Assembly: GCA_964574875.1 (NCBI GenBank)
Contig: CAZNOX010000008.1
Coordinates: forward strand, 13,836-77,835
Direction: 5' to 3'
Length of the DNA stretch: 64,000 nucleotides
DNA from: DSCS01 sp035391585
Lineage (GTDB): Bacteria > Macinerneyibacteriota > Macinerneyibacteria > Macinerneyibacteriales > DSCS01
Shown: in pieces, positions 32,122-41,163 of the stretch
Position numbering within the stretch: the first letter of the stretch is position 1
How the letters are laid out: every line of letters begins with the position of its first letter
Made by a program: the position numbers and the translations under genes
Notes under the pieces: model-generated
Seen by the model: only the letters and a program-made list of their open reading frames with translations
Database searches by the model: none
What the model was told of the DNA's origin: nothing

Positions 32122-33912
32122 TTATACGCCGGAGAGTTCCTGATCCTTATACTGAAGCTGGTAAAGGTCGTAATAGATCCCCTTGCGGCGGATGAGTTCC
32201 TCATGGGTGCCCGACTCTCTCAGCTGGCCCCGATGGATCACCATGATCCGGTGAGCATGTTTGATGGTGGCCAGCCTGTGAGCGATGATGATGGCTGTGC
32301 GTCCTTCTGTCATCCGCAGCGTCGCCTCCTGGATATATTTCTCCGTTTCCGAATCGATGTTGGCCGTGGCTTCATCCAGGATCAGGACTGAAGGCCGGTA
32401 CGTCAGGGTGCGCGCAAAAGAGAGAAGCTGGCGCTGTCCCACGGAAAGGGCCTTTCCCCGTTCCATGATCAGGGTCTCATACTTTTCGGGAAGCTTGTCG
32501 ATAAACTTGTCCGCATTGACAAAACGGACGATCTCGCGGATCTCATCCAGGGAGATCTCATCATTATAAAGGGAGATATTCTCACGGACATTCCCCGAAA
32601 AGAGAAAGACATCCTGCAGGACGATCCCCATCTTCCGCCGGAGTGCGCTGATATCCCATTCTTTGATATCCACACCGTCAACGAGGATCTTTCCCTTCTG
32701 AATATCGTAAAAACGCCCGATGAGGTTGATGATCGTGGTCTTTCCTGAGCCGGTCTGCCCCACAATGGCCACCGTCTCCCCTTTCTCGATGGTAAAGGAG
32801 ACATCCTTGAGGACCCAGTTTTCCTCATCATAGGCAAACCAGACGTTCTGAAACTCGATGGTCCCGTCAAGAGGCCCCTGAAAACCGTTTTCTACGGTAT
32901 AGACCACAGACTCGGGCTCATCCATGATGGATGTGATCTTCTCTGAAGCGGCCATGGCGGCCTGGAAAATATTATAACTCTGGCTGAGCTCCCGCAGAGG
33001 TTTGAAAAACATCTCGATGAAGATCAGAAACGCCGCCAGCTGTCCCGTGGTGAGCTGCATCTTGAGGATCTGGACTCCGCCGAACCAGATGATGAAGGCC
33101 TTGGCAAAGATAGAGAGAAAACTGATAAAAGGGAAAAATGTCCCGTTGACGATGAGAGCCCGGATGGTGGTTTTGTAATAGCTCTCATTCAGGCTTTGAA
33201 AACGTTTCATATCTTTCTTTTGCCGGTTGAAGAGCTGGATGATGTCCATTCCCACGATGCTCTCCTGGAGGAAGGCGTTGATCCGTGCCACAAGGGAACG
33301 CATCTCTCTGTAGATGACCGTGATCTTCTTCCGGAAGATGGTCATCCCCAGCAAAAGGAGGGGAATCGTCCCCAGCAGAGTCACCAGCGTGAGGACCCAG
33401 TCCTTGAAAAGAAGAAAAGCGAGGATTCCCACGAGCATAATGGATTCTGAGATGATCAGGACAAGGCCCGACTGAAGGAGCTCCGCCAAAGCTTCCACAT
33501 CGGATGTCACCCGGGTCATGATCCGCCCGATGGGGTTCTTGTCGAAAAAGCGCTTGGGAAGCCGCATGATATGGGAAAAGATATCCAGGCGGAGGTTGTA
33601 CATGATCTTCTGCCCCAGGAAGGTCATGATGTAGACCTGAAGATACTGGATGAAAAAGAGGGCGGCATTGATCCCCAGGAGGATCCCGGCGATGACAAAA
33701 AGCCCGTGGATGTCTCCCTGGGGGATATAGACGTCGAAAGCTCTCTGGATGATCTCGGGCAGAGCCAGAGGAAGCATGGCGCCCAGAAGGAGAAAGGCCA
33801 CAGCCACTCCCATGAGCAGCTTCATCTCTTTCACATAACTGAGAAGCCAGAAGACAAGCTTGATATCGAATTTTCTTTTCTTTTCGTCGAATGTCCCTGC
33901 AAAACGTCTCAC
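32122..33912 (-). CDS. Heterodimeric ABC exporter, subunit with non-canonical signature
   Basis: 596 residues: six membrane spans (about 35-315) and an ABC ATPase domain. Walker A is GQTGSGKTT, Walker B is LILDEATANID with the catalytic Glu present, the switch His is in IIAHRLATI, and the signature reads LSVGQ instead of LSGGQ. It follows its partner by 3 bp. Together they form a type IV (MsbA/BmrCD-like) exporter for lipids or drugs; the substrate is unknown. Its own nucleotide site can hydrolyse ATP, while its variant signature faces the partner's degenerate site. Confidence 0.92.
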   Translation of the reverse strand: MRRFAGTFDEKKRKFDIKLVFWLLSYVKEMKLLMGVAVAFLLLGAMLPLALPEIIQRAFDVYIPQGDIHGLFVIAGILLGINAALFFIQYLQVYIMTFLGQKIMYNLRLDIFSHIMRLPKRFFDKNPIGRIMTRVTSDVEALAELLQSGLVLIISESIMLVGILAFLLFKDWVLTLVTLLGTIPLLLLGMTIFRKKITVIYREMRSLVARINAFLQESIVGMDIIQLFNRQKKDMKRFQSLNESYYKTTIRALIVNGTFFPFISFLSIFAKAFIIWFGGVQILKMQLTTGQLAAFLIFIEMFFKPLRELSQSYNIFQAAMAASEKITSIMDEPESVVYTVENGFQGPLDGTIEFQNVWFAYDEENWVLKDVSFTIEKGETVAIVGQTGSGKTTIINLIGRFYDIQKGKILVDGVDIKEWDISALRRKMGIVLQDVFLFSGNVRENISLYNDEISLDEIREIVRFVNADKFIDKLPEKYETLIMERGKALSVGQRQLLSFARTLTYRPSVLILDEATANIDSETEKYIQEATLRMTEGRTAIIIAHRLATIKHAHRIMVIHRGQLRESGTHEELIRRKGIYYDLYQLQYKDQELSGV

Positions 33913-33915
33913 ACT

Positions 33916-35643
33916 CTACTCCCTGCCTAACTTTTCTTCCAGTTTCTGCCTGTTGAAGATATCAAAATAGGCCCCGCGTGAATCGAGGAGTTCCTGATGG
34001 GTGCCCTCTTCCACAATACGCCCTTCGTCCATGACAATGATCCTGTCGGCATACCGCAGCGTGGAGATCCTGTGGGCGATGATCAGCACACTCTTGTTCT
34101 CGAAAAGCGGAGCGAGGGCTGTCAGGATCCTCTCCTCTGTATCGGTGTCGATGCTTGAAAAGGAGTCGTCAAAGATAAAGAAGGGAGCATCCTTGAGGAT
34201 CGCCCGGGCAATGGTCATCCGCTGCTTCTGTCCCCCGGACAGGTTGACGCCCCTCTCTCCCAGAGAGGTGTCAAGCCCGGCAGGCATCTCGGCGATGGTG
34301 TCTGAGAGATCGGCTTTGCGCAAAGCTTCCGTGACGGCCTCATCATCCAGAGAGCTGTCATAGTAGGCCACATTTTCCCGGATCGTCGTCGAGAAGAGGA
34401 AGGGCTCCTGGGGAACATAGGAGATGAGGGCACGAAGGTCGTTGAGTTTGTAACGGTTGATATCCACCCCGTTGAAGAGGATGGTCTCATCCTCTGTCTT
34501 CAGAAGGCGGGAGAGGAGTTTCACCAGTGTGGACTTCCCGCTGCCGATGCGTCCGATCAGGCCCACGGTCTCTCCCGGGGCGATGGAAAGAGAGATATTC
34601 TCCAGGACGGGAGCCCCTTCGCCGAAGGCAAAGGTCAGGTTGCGGATCTCCACAGAGAGCGTCTCCGGGCTCTTTTCAGGAAGAAAAGGCCGGGGAGGAT
34701 CGGTGATCACAGGCTGATAGCCGGTGAGCTCCTCCACCCTCTCCAGAGAGGCCCGTCCCCGCTGATGGATATTGATGGCGAACCCGATGGCGATCATGGG
34801 CCAGACCATCATATTCAGATAAGAGAGGAAGGCGATGAGGTCTCCTTTTGAAGTGATCCCGTTGATGACGTTCTTCCCTCCCACATAGATCACCAGGACG
34901 TTGCTGATGGCGATGATAAAGGTGATGGAGGCATGGAGAAGAGCCTGGATCCGTCCCAGCCTGACATTCTTATCCAGGTAATCACGGCTCACAGAGGAAA
35001 ACCGCGACTTCTCCTCCTCTTCCCTGTTCAATGATTTCAAGACAAAGTTACCCGAAAAATCCTCCTGGACAAACGTGGAGAGACGGGAAAAGCGGTTCTG
35101 GACCAGAAGAGAGAGGCGGTGGATCCTCTTTTCAAAAAAGAGGACGATAAAACTCAGAAGGGAGAGGGGGGAAACAGCGATAAGAGTGAATTTTACATCA
35201 TAACTCAGCATGAATCCCAGGGTCATCAGGCCCATGACCACCGCATCGAAGATGGAGACGATCCCGAATGAGAACATCCTCTGAATATGGTTGATGTCGT
35301 TGATCGCCCGGGCCATGAGGTCTCCGGTGTTCCATTTCCCGAAAAAATGCTGGGAAAAGGAGAGAAGCCTGTAGAAAAGGTGTTCTCTGATATCCCTCTC
35401 CACTTTCCGTGACATCCGGATGAGGAAGATCCGCCAGAAAAAGCGGAAGGCAAAGACAGAGAGGCCCAGTCCGGCGATCTTCAGTCCCGAGACCAGGAAG
35501 AAGTGAAAACTCCCCTTGTCCCCCAGTGTATCATAGATCTTCCCGATAATCCGGGGGATGAGAAGCTGAGAGAAATCCACCAGCAGCAGGGCCAGCAGGG
35601 AGGTGAAAAAAAGAAATTTGTACTTTTTGATATACTTCCACAT
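33916..35643 (-). CDS. Heterodimeric ABC exporter, subunit with degenerate Walker B
   Basis: 575 residues, six membrane spans and an ABC domain. Walker A is GRIGSGKST and the signature LSGGQKQR is canonical, but Walker B is FFIFDDSFSS, with Asp in place of the catalytic Glu. The switch His remains (IIAHRIST). This is the complementary half of an asymmetric exporter of the TM287/288 type. The gene is 9 bp after the DUF1844 gene and 3 bp before the partner. Its ribosome site is weak (GGGAG 13 nt upstream), so translation is probably coupled. Confidence 0.92.
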   Translation of the reverse strand: MWKYIKKYKFLFFTSLLALLLVDFSQLLIPRIIGKIYDTLGDKGSFHFFLVSGLKIAGLGLSVFAFRFFWRIFLIRMSRKVERDIREHLFYRLLSFSQHFFGKWNTGDLMARAINDINHIQRMFSFGIVSIFDAVVMGLMTLGFMLSYDVKFTLIAVSPLSLLSFIVLFFEKRIHRLSLLVQNRFSRLSTFVQEDFSGNFVLKSLNREEEEKSRFSSVSRDYLDKNVRLGRIQALLHASITFIIAISNVLVIYVGGKNVINGITSKGDLIAFLSYLNMMVWPMIAIGFAINIHQRGRASLERVEELTGYQPVITDPPRPFLPEKSPETLSVEIRNLTFAFGEGAPVLENISLSIAPGETVGLIGRIGSGKSTLVKLLSRLLKTEDETILFNGVDINRYKLNDLRALISYVPQEPFLFSTTIRENVAYYDSSLDDEAVTEALRKADLSDTIAEMPAGLDTSLGERGVNLSGGQKQRMTIARAILKDAPFFIFDDSFSSIDTDTEERILTALAPLFENKSVLIIAHRISTLRYADRIIVMDEGRIVEEGTHQELLDSRGAYFDIFNRQKLEEKLGRE

Positions 35644-35652
35644 GGAAGGTGT

Positions 35653-35937
35653 CTACTCCCCGTCTCTCTTCTCTTCACCCGCGGATGTCTCCGCGCCGGC
35701 GTCCTTCTGCATCTCAAGAAACTGGAATTTGAGGTTCGCTGTCGTGGCGTCCAGCATCTTCTTCTCTTCGTCTTCAAGGTTTCCTTTTGTCTTTTCTTTC
35801 AGCATATCCAGGATCTCGATGGTGAACCTCACCAGGCTGGCGTTTTTCTCCGTCTTCCCGGTGACAGGGTTTTCCACGAGGCCCAGGCCCAGCAGGGCGT
35901 TTGTTGAAAGAAAGGCAATATACTCTTTGAAATCCAC
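35653..35937 (-). CDS. DUF1844 protein
   Basis: 94 residues with the DUF1844 pattern: FLSTNALLGLGL, then IEILDMLKEKTKGNLEDEE. It is small, mostly helical, acidic at the C-terminus and of unknown function; the family is found in several diderm phyla. A GTG start at 35937 follows GGAGGAG. It heads a unit with the two ABC exporter genes. Confidence 0.85.
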   Translation of the reverse strand: MDFKEYIAFLSTNALLGLGLVENPVTGKTEKNASLVRFTIEILDMLKEKTKGNLEDEEKKMLDATTANLKFQFLEMQKDAGAETSAGEEKRDGE

Positions 35938-35969
35938 AGTTTCTCCTCCTACTTATTTCGGTTTAAGAA

Positions 35970-35998
35970 ATAATAAATCCTCTTTTCGTTTTCCGCAA
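35970..35998 (-). promoter_or_regulatory. Promoter of DUF1844-ABC exporter unit
   Basis: Minus-strand TTGCGG (35993-35998), 17-bp spacer, TATTAT (35970-35975), in the 74-bp gap after pyrG. I see no terminator for pyrG here, so readthrough from the superoperon is possible. Confidence 0.5.
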
Positions 35999-36011
35999 GG
36001 GAAAAATGAGT

Positions 36012-37619
36012 TTACCGGGCGTCAGCCGTCTTCAGGGCGGCTTTGATAAAATCACGGAAAAGCGGATGGGGATCCGTGGGCTTGGACTTGAACTCCGGGT
36101 GGAACTGGACCCCGACAAACCAGGGGTGGTCCGGAATCTCCAGGACTTCCACAAGATCGTTCGCCTTGTTGATCCCCGAGATCAGGGCCCCCTTCTCCGT
36201 AAAAGAGGGCATATAATCATTGTTGAATTCATAGCGGTGTCTGTGGCGCTCGGAGATCTCCTCTTTTCCGTAGGCCTGGAAGGCTTTCCCTCTCCTGTCC
36301 AGATGGCAGGGGTAGGCGCCCAGACGCATGGTGCCCCCTTTTTCCGTGATGGTGCGCTGTTCAGGGATAAAGTCGATGACAGGATGGGGTGTCTGGGGGT
36401 CGAACTCCGTGGAATGAGCTCCCTCCAGCCCCAAAACATGACGTGCAAATTCAATGGTCGCGATCTGCATCCCCAGGCAGATCCCGAAATAGGGGATCTT
36501 GTTTTCCCTGGCGAACATGGCCGCTCTGATCTTGCCCTCGATGCCCCGCTCGCCGAATCCGCCGGGAACCAGGATCCCGTGAAGCCCGGCAAGGCTATCC
36601 CGATAGTTGTTGTTGTCCAGGTCGTGAGCCTCCAGCCAATGGAGGTTCACATCGCACTTGTTGGCGATGGAGGCATGGTTGAATGCTTCGATGATGCTCT
36701 TGTAGGCATCCCTCAGATCGACATACTTCCCCACCACGCCGATCTCGACCGCCTTCTCTTTTTTCATCATGGCCACATCCACAACAGGCTTCCAGGTCTT
36801 CATGAGGTCGGGCTTGCTCTTTTTCAGATGCAGCTTGTCAATGATCAGGTCTCCGATCCCCTGCTGGAAATAGACCAGGGGGCACTCGTAGATATTATCC
36901 ACATCGATGGCCTCGATGACCGCTTCTTTTTCAACATTGCAGAAGAGTGATATTTTGGATCTGATCTCATCGGTGAGGGACATCTCTGTGCGGCACATGA
37001 GAATATCGGGCTGAATACCGATGGAGCGGAGTTCGCTCACGCTGTGCTGGGTGGGCTTCGTCTTCAGCTCCGCGGCCGCTTTGACGTAGGGGATAAAGGT
37101 CAGATGGATATAGAGGGTATTGTCCCGCCCCTTATCCAGCTTCATCTGCCTGATGGCTTCCAGAAAGGGAAGAGACTCGATATCGCCCACAGTGCCCCCG
37201 ATCTCCACGATCATGATATCGGGATCGGCCGAACCCACGTCATCGATACGGGATTTGATCTCATTGGTGATATGGGGGATGACCTGGACTGTCTTTCCCA
37301 GGTAGTCTCCCCGCCGCTCTTTTTTAAGGACACTCTCGTAAATACAGCCGGTGGTGGCATTATTGGCCTGGGAAAGGGGCGTATTGGTAAACCGGTAATA
37401 GTGTCCCAGGTCCAGGTCCGTTTCGGCTCCGTCGTCAGTCACATAGACCTCTCCATGCTGAAAGGGGCTCATGGTCCCGGGATCGACATTGATATAGGGA
37501 TCCAGCTTTTTCATAAAGATCCGGTATCCGTAAGATTCGAGGATCCGTCCGATAGACGATGCTGCGATTCCCTTCCCCAATGACGACAAGACTCCTCCGG
37601 TGACAAAAATATACTTCAT
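36012..37619 (-). CDS. pyrG: CTP synthase
   Basis: 535 residues. The N-terminal synthetase domain opens with KYIFVTGGVLSSLGKGI, and the C-terminal glutamine amidotransferase domain has the nucleophile Cys in GICLGMQ. It converts UTP and glutamine to CTP. ATG 37619 has AAGGAG 8 nt upstream and overlaps the kdsB stop (ATGA). A longer reading into kdsB is not credible. CTP is the co-substrate of KdsB, so the adjacency is sensible. Last gene of the long yicC superoperon. Confidence 0.98.
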   Translation of the reverse strand: MKYIFVTGGVLSSLGKGIAASSIGRILESYGYRIFMKKLDPYINVDPGTMSPFQHGEVYVTDDGAETDLDLGHYYRFTNTPLSQANNATTGCIYESVLKKERRGDYLGKTVQVIPHITNEIKSRIDDVGSADPDIMIVEIGGTVGDIESLPFLEAIRQMKLDKGRDNTLYIHLTFIPYVKAAAELKTKPTQHSVSELRSIGIQPDILMCRTEMSLTDEIRSKISLFCNVEKEAVIEAIDVDNIYECPLVYFQQGIGDLIIDKLHLKKSKPDLMKTWKPVVDVAMMKKEKAVEIGVVGKYVDLRDAYKSIIEAFNHASIANKCDVNLHWLEAHDLDNNNYRDSLAGLHGILVPGGFGERGIEGKIRAAMFARENKIPYFGICLGMQIATIEFARHVLGLEGAHSTEFDPQTPHPVIDFIPEQRTITEKGGTMRLGAYPCHLDRRGKAFQAYGKEEISERHRHRYEFNNDYMPSFTEKGALISGINKANDLVEVLEIPDHPWFVGVQFHPEFKSKPTDPHPLFRDFIKAALKTADAR

Positions 37620-38347
37620 GGTCTGGCTCCTTTCAAAATCCCTTCCACGATCTTCACATCCTCGGGGGTGTCCACACCCTGAAGATGGTCCTCCCACTCC
37701 ACTGTTTTGATTTTATATCCCTTTTCCAGAATGCGCAACTGCTCGAGCATCTCGCTTTTTTCAAGGGGGGTCTGCTCCCAGGAGGAAAACTCCAGGAGAA
37801 ACGGCTTTTCGAAGACATAGAGTCCCACATGCTTGTAGAGAGGTGTCTTCTCCCCTCTCACGAAAGGAATGGGAGACCGGGAAAAATAGAGGGCGTACCC
37901 TTCCGTGTCTCTCACCACCTTCACTGTATTGGGATTGGCCGCATCACCCTCTTCCAGGGGGATCACCGGAGTCGCCACCGGGGCCTTCCCCGCAGCCACC
38001 TGCCAGATCACCTGATCCACGGACTCCCCCCTGATCAGGGGCTCGTCTCCCTGGACATTGGCGATGATGTCATAATCCTCTCCGTATTTCCGGACCACTT
38101 CACAGATACGGTCTGTTCCCGTCTGATGATGCGTTCCTGTCATGACGGCTTTCCCACCGAAGGAGGAGACCGCCTTCACAATGCGCTCATCGTCTGTAGC
38201 CACGATAATATCTTCGATGAGTGTCGCCTGGCTCACCCCTTCATAGACCCATTGGATCAGGGGTTTACCGCAGACAGGGTGCAGAGGCTTGCCGGGAAGC
38301 CGTGTGGAGGCCATACGCGCGGGGATCACAACCAGGGTCTTTTTCAT
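37616..38347 (-). CDS. kdsB: CMP-KDO synthetase
   Basis: 243 residues, 3-deoxy-manno-octulosonate cytidylyltransferase. It opens with VVIPARMASTRLPGKPL, the nucleotide-binding loop of the family. It activates KDO with CTP for the LPS inner core, so the cell has an LPS-type outer membrane. It overlaps both hldE2 and pyrG by 4 nt. Confidence 0.96.
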   Translation of the reverse strand: MKKTLVVIPARMASTRLPGKPLHPVCGKPLIQWVYEGVSQATLIEDIIVATDDERIVKAVSSFGGKAVMTGTHHQTGTDRICEVVRKYGEDYDIIANVQGDEPLIRGESVDQVIWQVAAGKAPVATPVIPLEEGDAANPNTVKVVRDTEGYALYFSRSPIPFVRGEKTPLYKHVGLYVFEKPFLLEFSSWEQTPLEKSEMLEQLRILEKGYKIKTVEWEDHLQGVDTPEDVKIVEGILKGARP

Positions 38348-38826
38348 CTCTTCTCCTCCATGTCTCTGATCTTCTCAATAAGGGCTGTGGTCGATCTGCC
38401 GTGGACAAAGGGCAGACTTCTGACTTCCCCTCCCCGGGCCAGGACATCAGGGGCGCCCACAATGGATTCCGGGGCCCAGTCCCCTCCCTTGACAAGATAA
38501 TAGGGCTGAACGGCACGGATGAGCTCAAGGGGCGTCTCTTCATCGAAGATCACCACATAGTCCACAGAACGGAGCGCCAGGAGCATCTCCGCCCGTTCGT
38601 CCTGGCTGTTCACCGGACGGTCATCCCCCTTGAGCCGTTTCACCGAAGCGTCGGAGTTCAGCCCCACAAGCAGGGCATCTCCCAGAGAGGCCGCCTCTTC
38701 AAGGTACCGGATATGCCCGATATGGAGAACATCGAAACAGCCGTTTGTAAAGGTGAGTCTTTTGCCCTCCCTGATCATATCGCGGCCTAACTCAGCCGCG
38801 GACTTTTTCGATAATAATCCTCTCAT
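38344..38826 (-). CDS. hldE2: D-glycero-beta-D-manno-heptose 1-phosphate adenylyltransferase
   Basis: 160 residues of the RfaE domain II type: TNGCFDVLHIGHIRYLEEA contains the HxGH nucleotidyltransferase motif, and KGGDWAPESIVGA is also typical. It makes ADP-heptose precursor for the LPS core. In enterobacteria this is fused to the kinase (HldE); here it is separate, overlapping the kinase gene by 35 nt. The start at 38826 fits the family N-terminus; its ribosome site is the weak GAAGG next to the ATG. Confidence 0.93.
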   Translation of the reverse strand: MRGLLSKKSAAELGRDMIREGKRLTFTNGCFDVLHIGHIRYLEEAASLGDALLVGLNSDASVKRLKGDDRPVNSQDERAEMLLALRSVDYVVIFDEETPLELIRAVQPYYLVKGGDWAPESIVGAPDVLARGGEVRSLPFVHGRSTTALIEKIRDMEEKR

Positions 38827-39781
38827 CCTTCAATCTTTCTTTGAGTTGGCTCATGGCTATGGGAACGACACCCGGCTGCTCCACGACGATCCCTGCGGCG
38901 ACGTTGCTCATGGCAGCGGCCTGCCCGAATTCGAATCCTGCAGCCAGCATGGTGCTGAGAACAGCGATCACCGTGTCCCCTGCGCCGGTCACATCAAACT
39001 CTTCCCTGGCCACCGTGGGGACCACAAAGACCTCCCCGGACCGGAGGAAAAGACTCATGCCGTCCTTTCCCAGGGTAATGATCAGGGCCTGAAGAGAGAG
39101 ATCCTTCATGATCCCGTCTCCCACGGTGAGCAGGTCCTCGCGTGTTTCGATTTTTTTCCCGTACATCCGGCCGGCTTCATGATGATTGGGTGTCATCACC
39201 GTAGCGCCTTTATACATGAGGTAATGGGCTTCTTTGGGATCCACGGCGATGGGGATCCCCTGAAAGAGAGAGATCACGTTCTGGATCAGTTCCGGGGTGA
39301 CCACCCCTTTCCCGTAATCCTCGATGATCACTCCGCTGATATGGTCTTTGACCGCCGTGATCCGGTTCCATAACGCCGCTGTGATCTCCCGGGAGAGAGG
39401 GGCGCGTTTTTCCTTGTCGATGCGCACCACATGCTGGTTATGTGCGATGACACGGGTCTTGACCGTGGTGGGGCGTGCAGGGTCCTCCACCAGCCCCTCT
39501 GTCCCGATCCCTTTCTCTTCAAGGAGGGACTTCAGAAGCGTGCCGTCGCTGTCCCGGCCGATCACGCCGCAGACGAGAGCCTGAGCCCCCAGTCCCACCA
39601 CATTATTGGCCACATTGGAGGCTCCGCCGGGGACCATGGTCTCCCGGATCACGTCCACCACAGGGACCGGAGCTTCGGGAGAGATCCGTTCCACCTCTCC
39701 CCAGAGGTGTTTATCCAGCATGAGGTCGCCGATGATCAAAATCCTGCTCTTTTTCACTCTCTTTTCATCCAGGGATCTCAT
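38792..39781 (-). CDS. hldE1: D-glycero-beta-D-manno-heptose 7-phosphate kinase
   Basis: 329 residues of the PfkB sugar-kinase fold, RfaE domain I type: GDLMLDKHLWGEVERISPEA at the N-terminus, VPGGASNVANNV, and the anion-hole DVTGAGDTV near the C-terminus. It phosphorylates heptose 7-phosphate to the 1,7-bisphosphate. ATG 39781 follows GGAGG by 4 nt; an upstream TTG has no ribosome site. Confidence 0.94.
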   Translation of the reverse strand: MRSLDEKRVKKSRILIIGDLMLDKHLWGEVERISPEAPVPVVDVIRETMVPGGASNVANNVVGLGAQALVCGVIGRDSDGTLLKSLLEEKGIGTEGLVEDPARPTTVKTRVIAHNQHVVRIDKEKRAPLSREITAALWNRITAVKDHISGVIIEDYGKGVVTPELIQNVISLFQGIPIAVDPKEAHYLMYKGATVMTPNHHEAGRMYGKKIETREDLLTVGDGIMKDLSLQALIITLGKDGMSLFLRSGEVFVVPTVAREEFDVTGAGDTVIAVLSTMLAAGFEFGQAAAMSNVAAGIVVEQPGVVPIAMSQLKERLKDERIIIEKVRG

Positions 39782-39800
39782 CTCTCCTCCATTCGTGTCA

Positions 39801-39829
39801 AGTGTACCGTGACCTGCCTCTTTTTTCAA
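39801..39829 (-). promoter_or_regulatory. Possible internal promoter for hldE1-hldE2-kdsB-pyrG
   Basis: Minus-strand TTGAAA (39824-39829), 17-bp spacer, TACACT (39801-39806), in the 54-bp gap after the CYTH gene. A TTGACA also occurs at 39797-39802, but it has no -10 at a usable distance. Confidence 0.4.
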
Positions 39830-39835
39830 TGAGAA

Positions 39836-40504
39836 TCATTCTTCCCATTCCCGCCTTAAGACAGAACCTTCGTCCTGACGCAGAAAAAAGCGGATGATCT
39901 TGGGATAAGGAGACGGGACAGGCCTCATATTCAGCCGCCTGAAGAGAGCTCCCATGACTGATTCCGCCATCTCCAGCTGATCGGTCTCCGATTCCAGCTC
40001 ATACTCGGTGAACCCGTCCTCATAACGGATCTCATCCAGTTCCAGGGGGATGCGGTACGGGTCAAGGAAGGTCTTTTCACGGGTGACCTCCATGGCTCCC
40101 CGGCAGAGGACCCTCTCCCACCATCCGTGTTCTCCCTCAAGCTCGGTCTTCAGACGCTCCAGAAAGGGGATATCCAGTGTAAACAGCCCCTCTTCTCCCC
40201 GGATGACCCTCAGGGCCGTCTCTTCATCAAGAGGCACAGTCAGCTCTTCGGAGATGAGCACTCCCGGGCGCCGCTGGGCAAAAAGCTTTCCTTTGATGCG
40301 GCATTTGTAGGTGGCCTCCCACACTCCGTTCTGATTCCGCAGACGGAGAGCCACACCGGACAGCAGGAGGTTGAACGCGGGGGTATCGAAATAGTAGTTT
40401 GTCAGAGAAGCGCTTGTGAGGGGACGTCCCCGTTTGCGGAGCTCCTCCTTGAGAACGGAAAAGTCGGACGGCGACAACAGATATTTCAGCTCTTTTTCAA
40501 TCAT
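39836..40504 (-). CDS. CYTH-domain (triphosphate tunnel) protein
   Basis: 222 residues from ATG 40504. The family signature ExExK is at E3, E5, K7 (MIEKELK), followed by charged beta strands (YYFDTPAFNLL, ALRLRNQNG) that build the substrate tunnel. CYTH enzymes act on triphosphates: inorganic triphosphatases, thiamine triphosphatase or class IV adenylate cyclase. Which one applies cannot be read. It overlaps nfi by 8 nt. Confidence 0.85.
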   Translation of the reverse strand: MIEKELKYLLSPSDFSVLKEELRKRGRPLTSASLTNYYFDTPAFNLLLSGVALRLRNQNGVWEATYKCRIKGKLFAQRRPGVLISEELTVPLDEETALRVIRGEEGLFTLDIPFLERLKTELEGEHGWWERVLCRGAMEVTREKTFLDPYRIPLELDEIRYEDGFTEYELESETDQLEMAESVMGALFRRLNMRPVPSPYPKIIRFFLRQDEGSVLRREWEE

Positions 40505-41156
40505 ACACCCACTGCTCTCCCTTTCGTATCTCTTTTGACAGCCTGTCAGCCCTGTGGAGGGGGAGCGGAACCCTGTACCTCCCGGATACCATTCTAACCA
40601 CATCCAGGGTTTTTTCAAAAGAAATATCATACCCCGGTGAGACAAAGACCGGTTTGGTTCCCGCCCTGTTCCGGTAGGCATACCCGAGAAGGGTGCCGTC
40701 CGGGCCTGTCACCGGAGAGAAATCCCCTTTCCCGGGCCCGGGTTCTGAAAAGGAGCCGTAGAGAGGGCTTTTGGCGATTCCCACAGAGGGTTTTTTCAGG
40801 AGCCATCCCAGGTGAGAGGCCAGGCCGAACCGGCGGGGATGCATCACCCCCTGGCCGTCACAGAGAAGGCAGTCGTAAGAGACGGTCCATGACGCGAGGA
40901 GTTTCAACAGGGGAGGGATCTCCCGAAAGGAGAGGAACGTGGGGACATAGGGGATCGTCATGGGGGAAACGAGCGTTCTCTTCTCCACAGTCTCCCCGGA
41001 AAGCGCATCAAAAAGGAGAGCGGCTGTAAAGGCCCGCCCCCGGAGATAAGAGACATCAAGAGCCAGAAAAAGACGCGGCTCAAAAGAGTCGGGCTCTCTC
41101 AGGCGGAGCTCACGGGCTTTGTCCTCCTGAAAGACGCGGCATTTCCTCCAGTCCAT
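40497..41156 (-). CDS. nfi: Endonuclease V
   Basis: 219 residues. Catalytic residues are visible: D34 (ALDVSY), Y70 and E79 (YVPTFLSFRE), D100 and H106 (CDGQGVMHPRRFG) and K129 (GIAKSPLYG). It nicks DNA (and in some organisms RNA) next to deoxyinosine or inosine. It sits 7 bp after rqcH and has only a weak ribosome site, so it is likely coupled. Confidence 0.95.
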   Translation of the reverse strand: MDWRKCRVFQEDKARELRLREPDSFEPRLFLALDVSYLRGRAFTAALLFDALSGETVEKRTLVSPMTIPYVPTFLSFREIPPLLKLLASWTVSYDCLLCDGQGVMHPRRFGLASHLGWLLKKPSVGIAKSPLYGSFSEPGPGKGDFSPVTGPDGTLLGYAYRNRAGTKPVFVSPGYDISFEKTLDVVRMVSGRYRVPLPLHRADRLSKEIRKGEQWVYD

Positions 41157-41163
41157 AAGGCCG

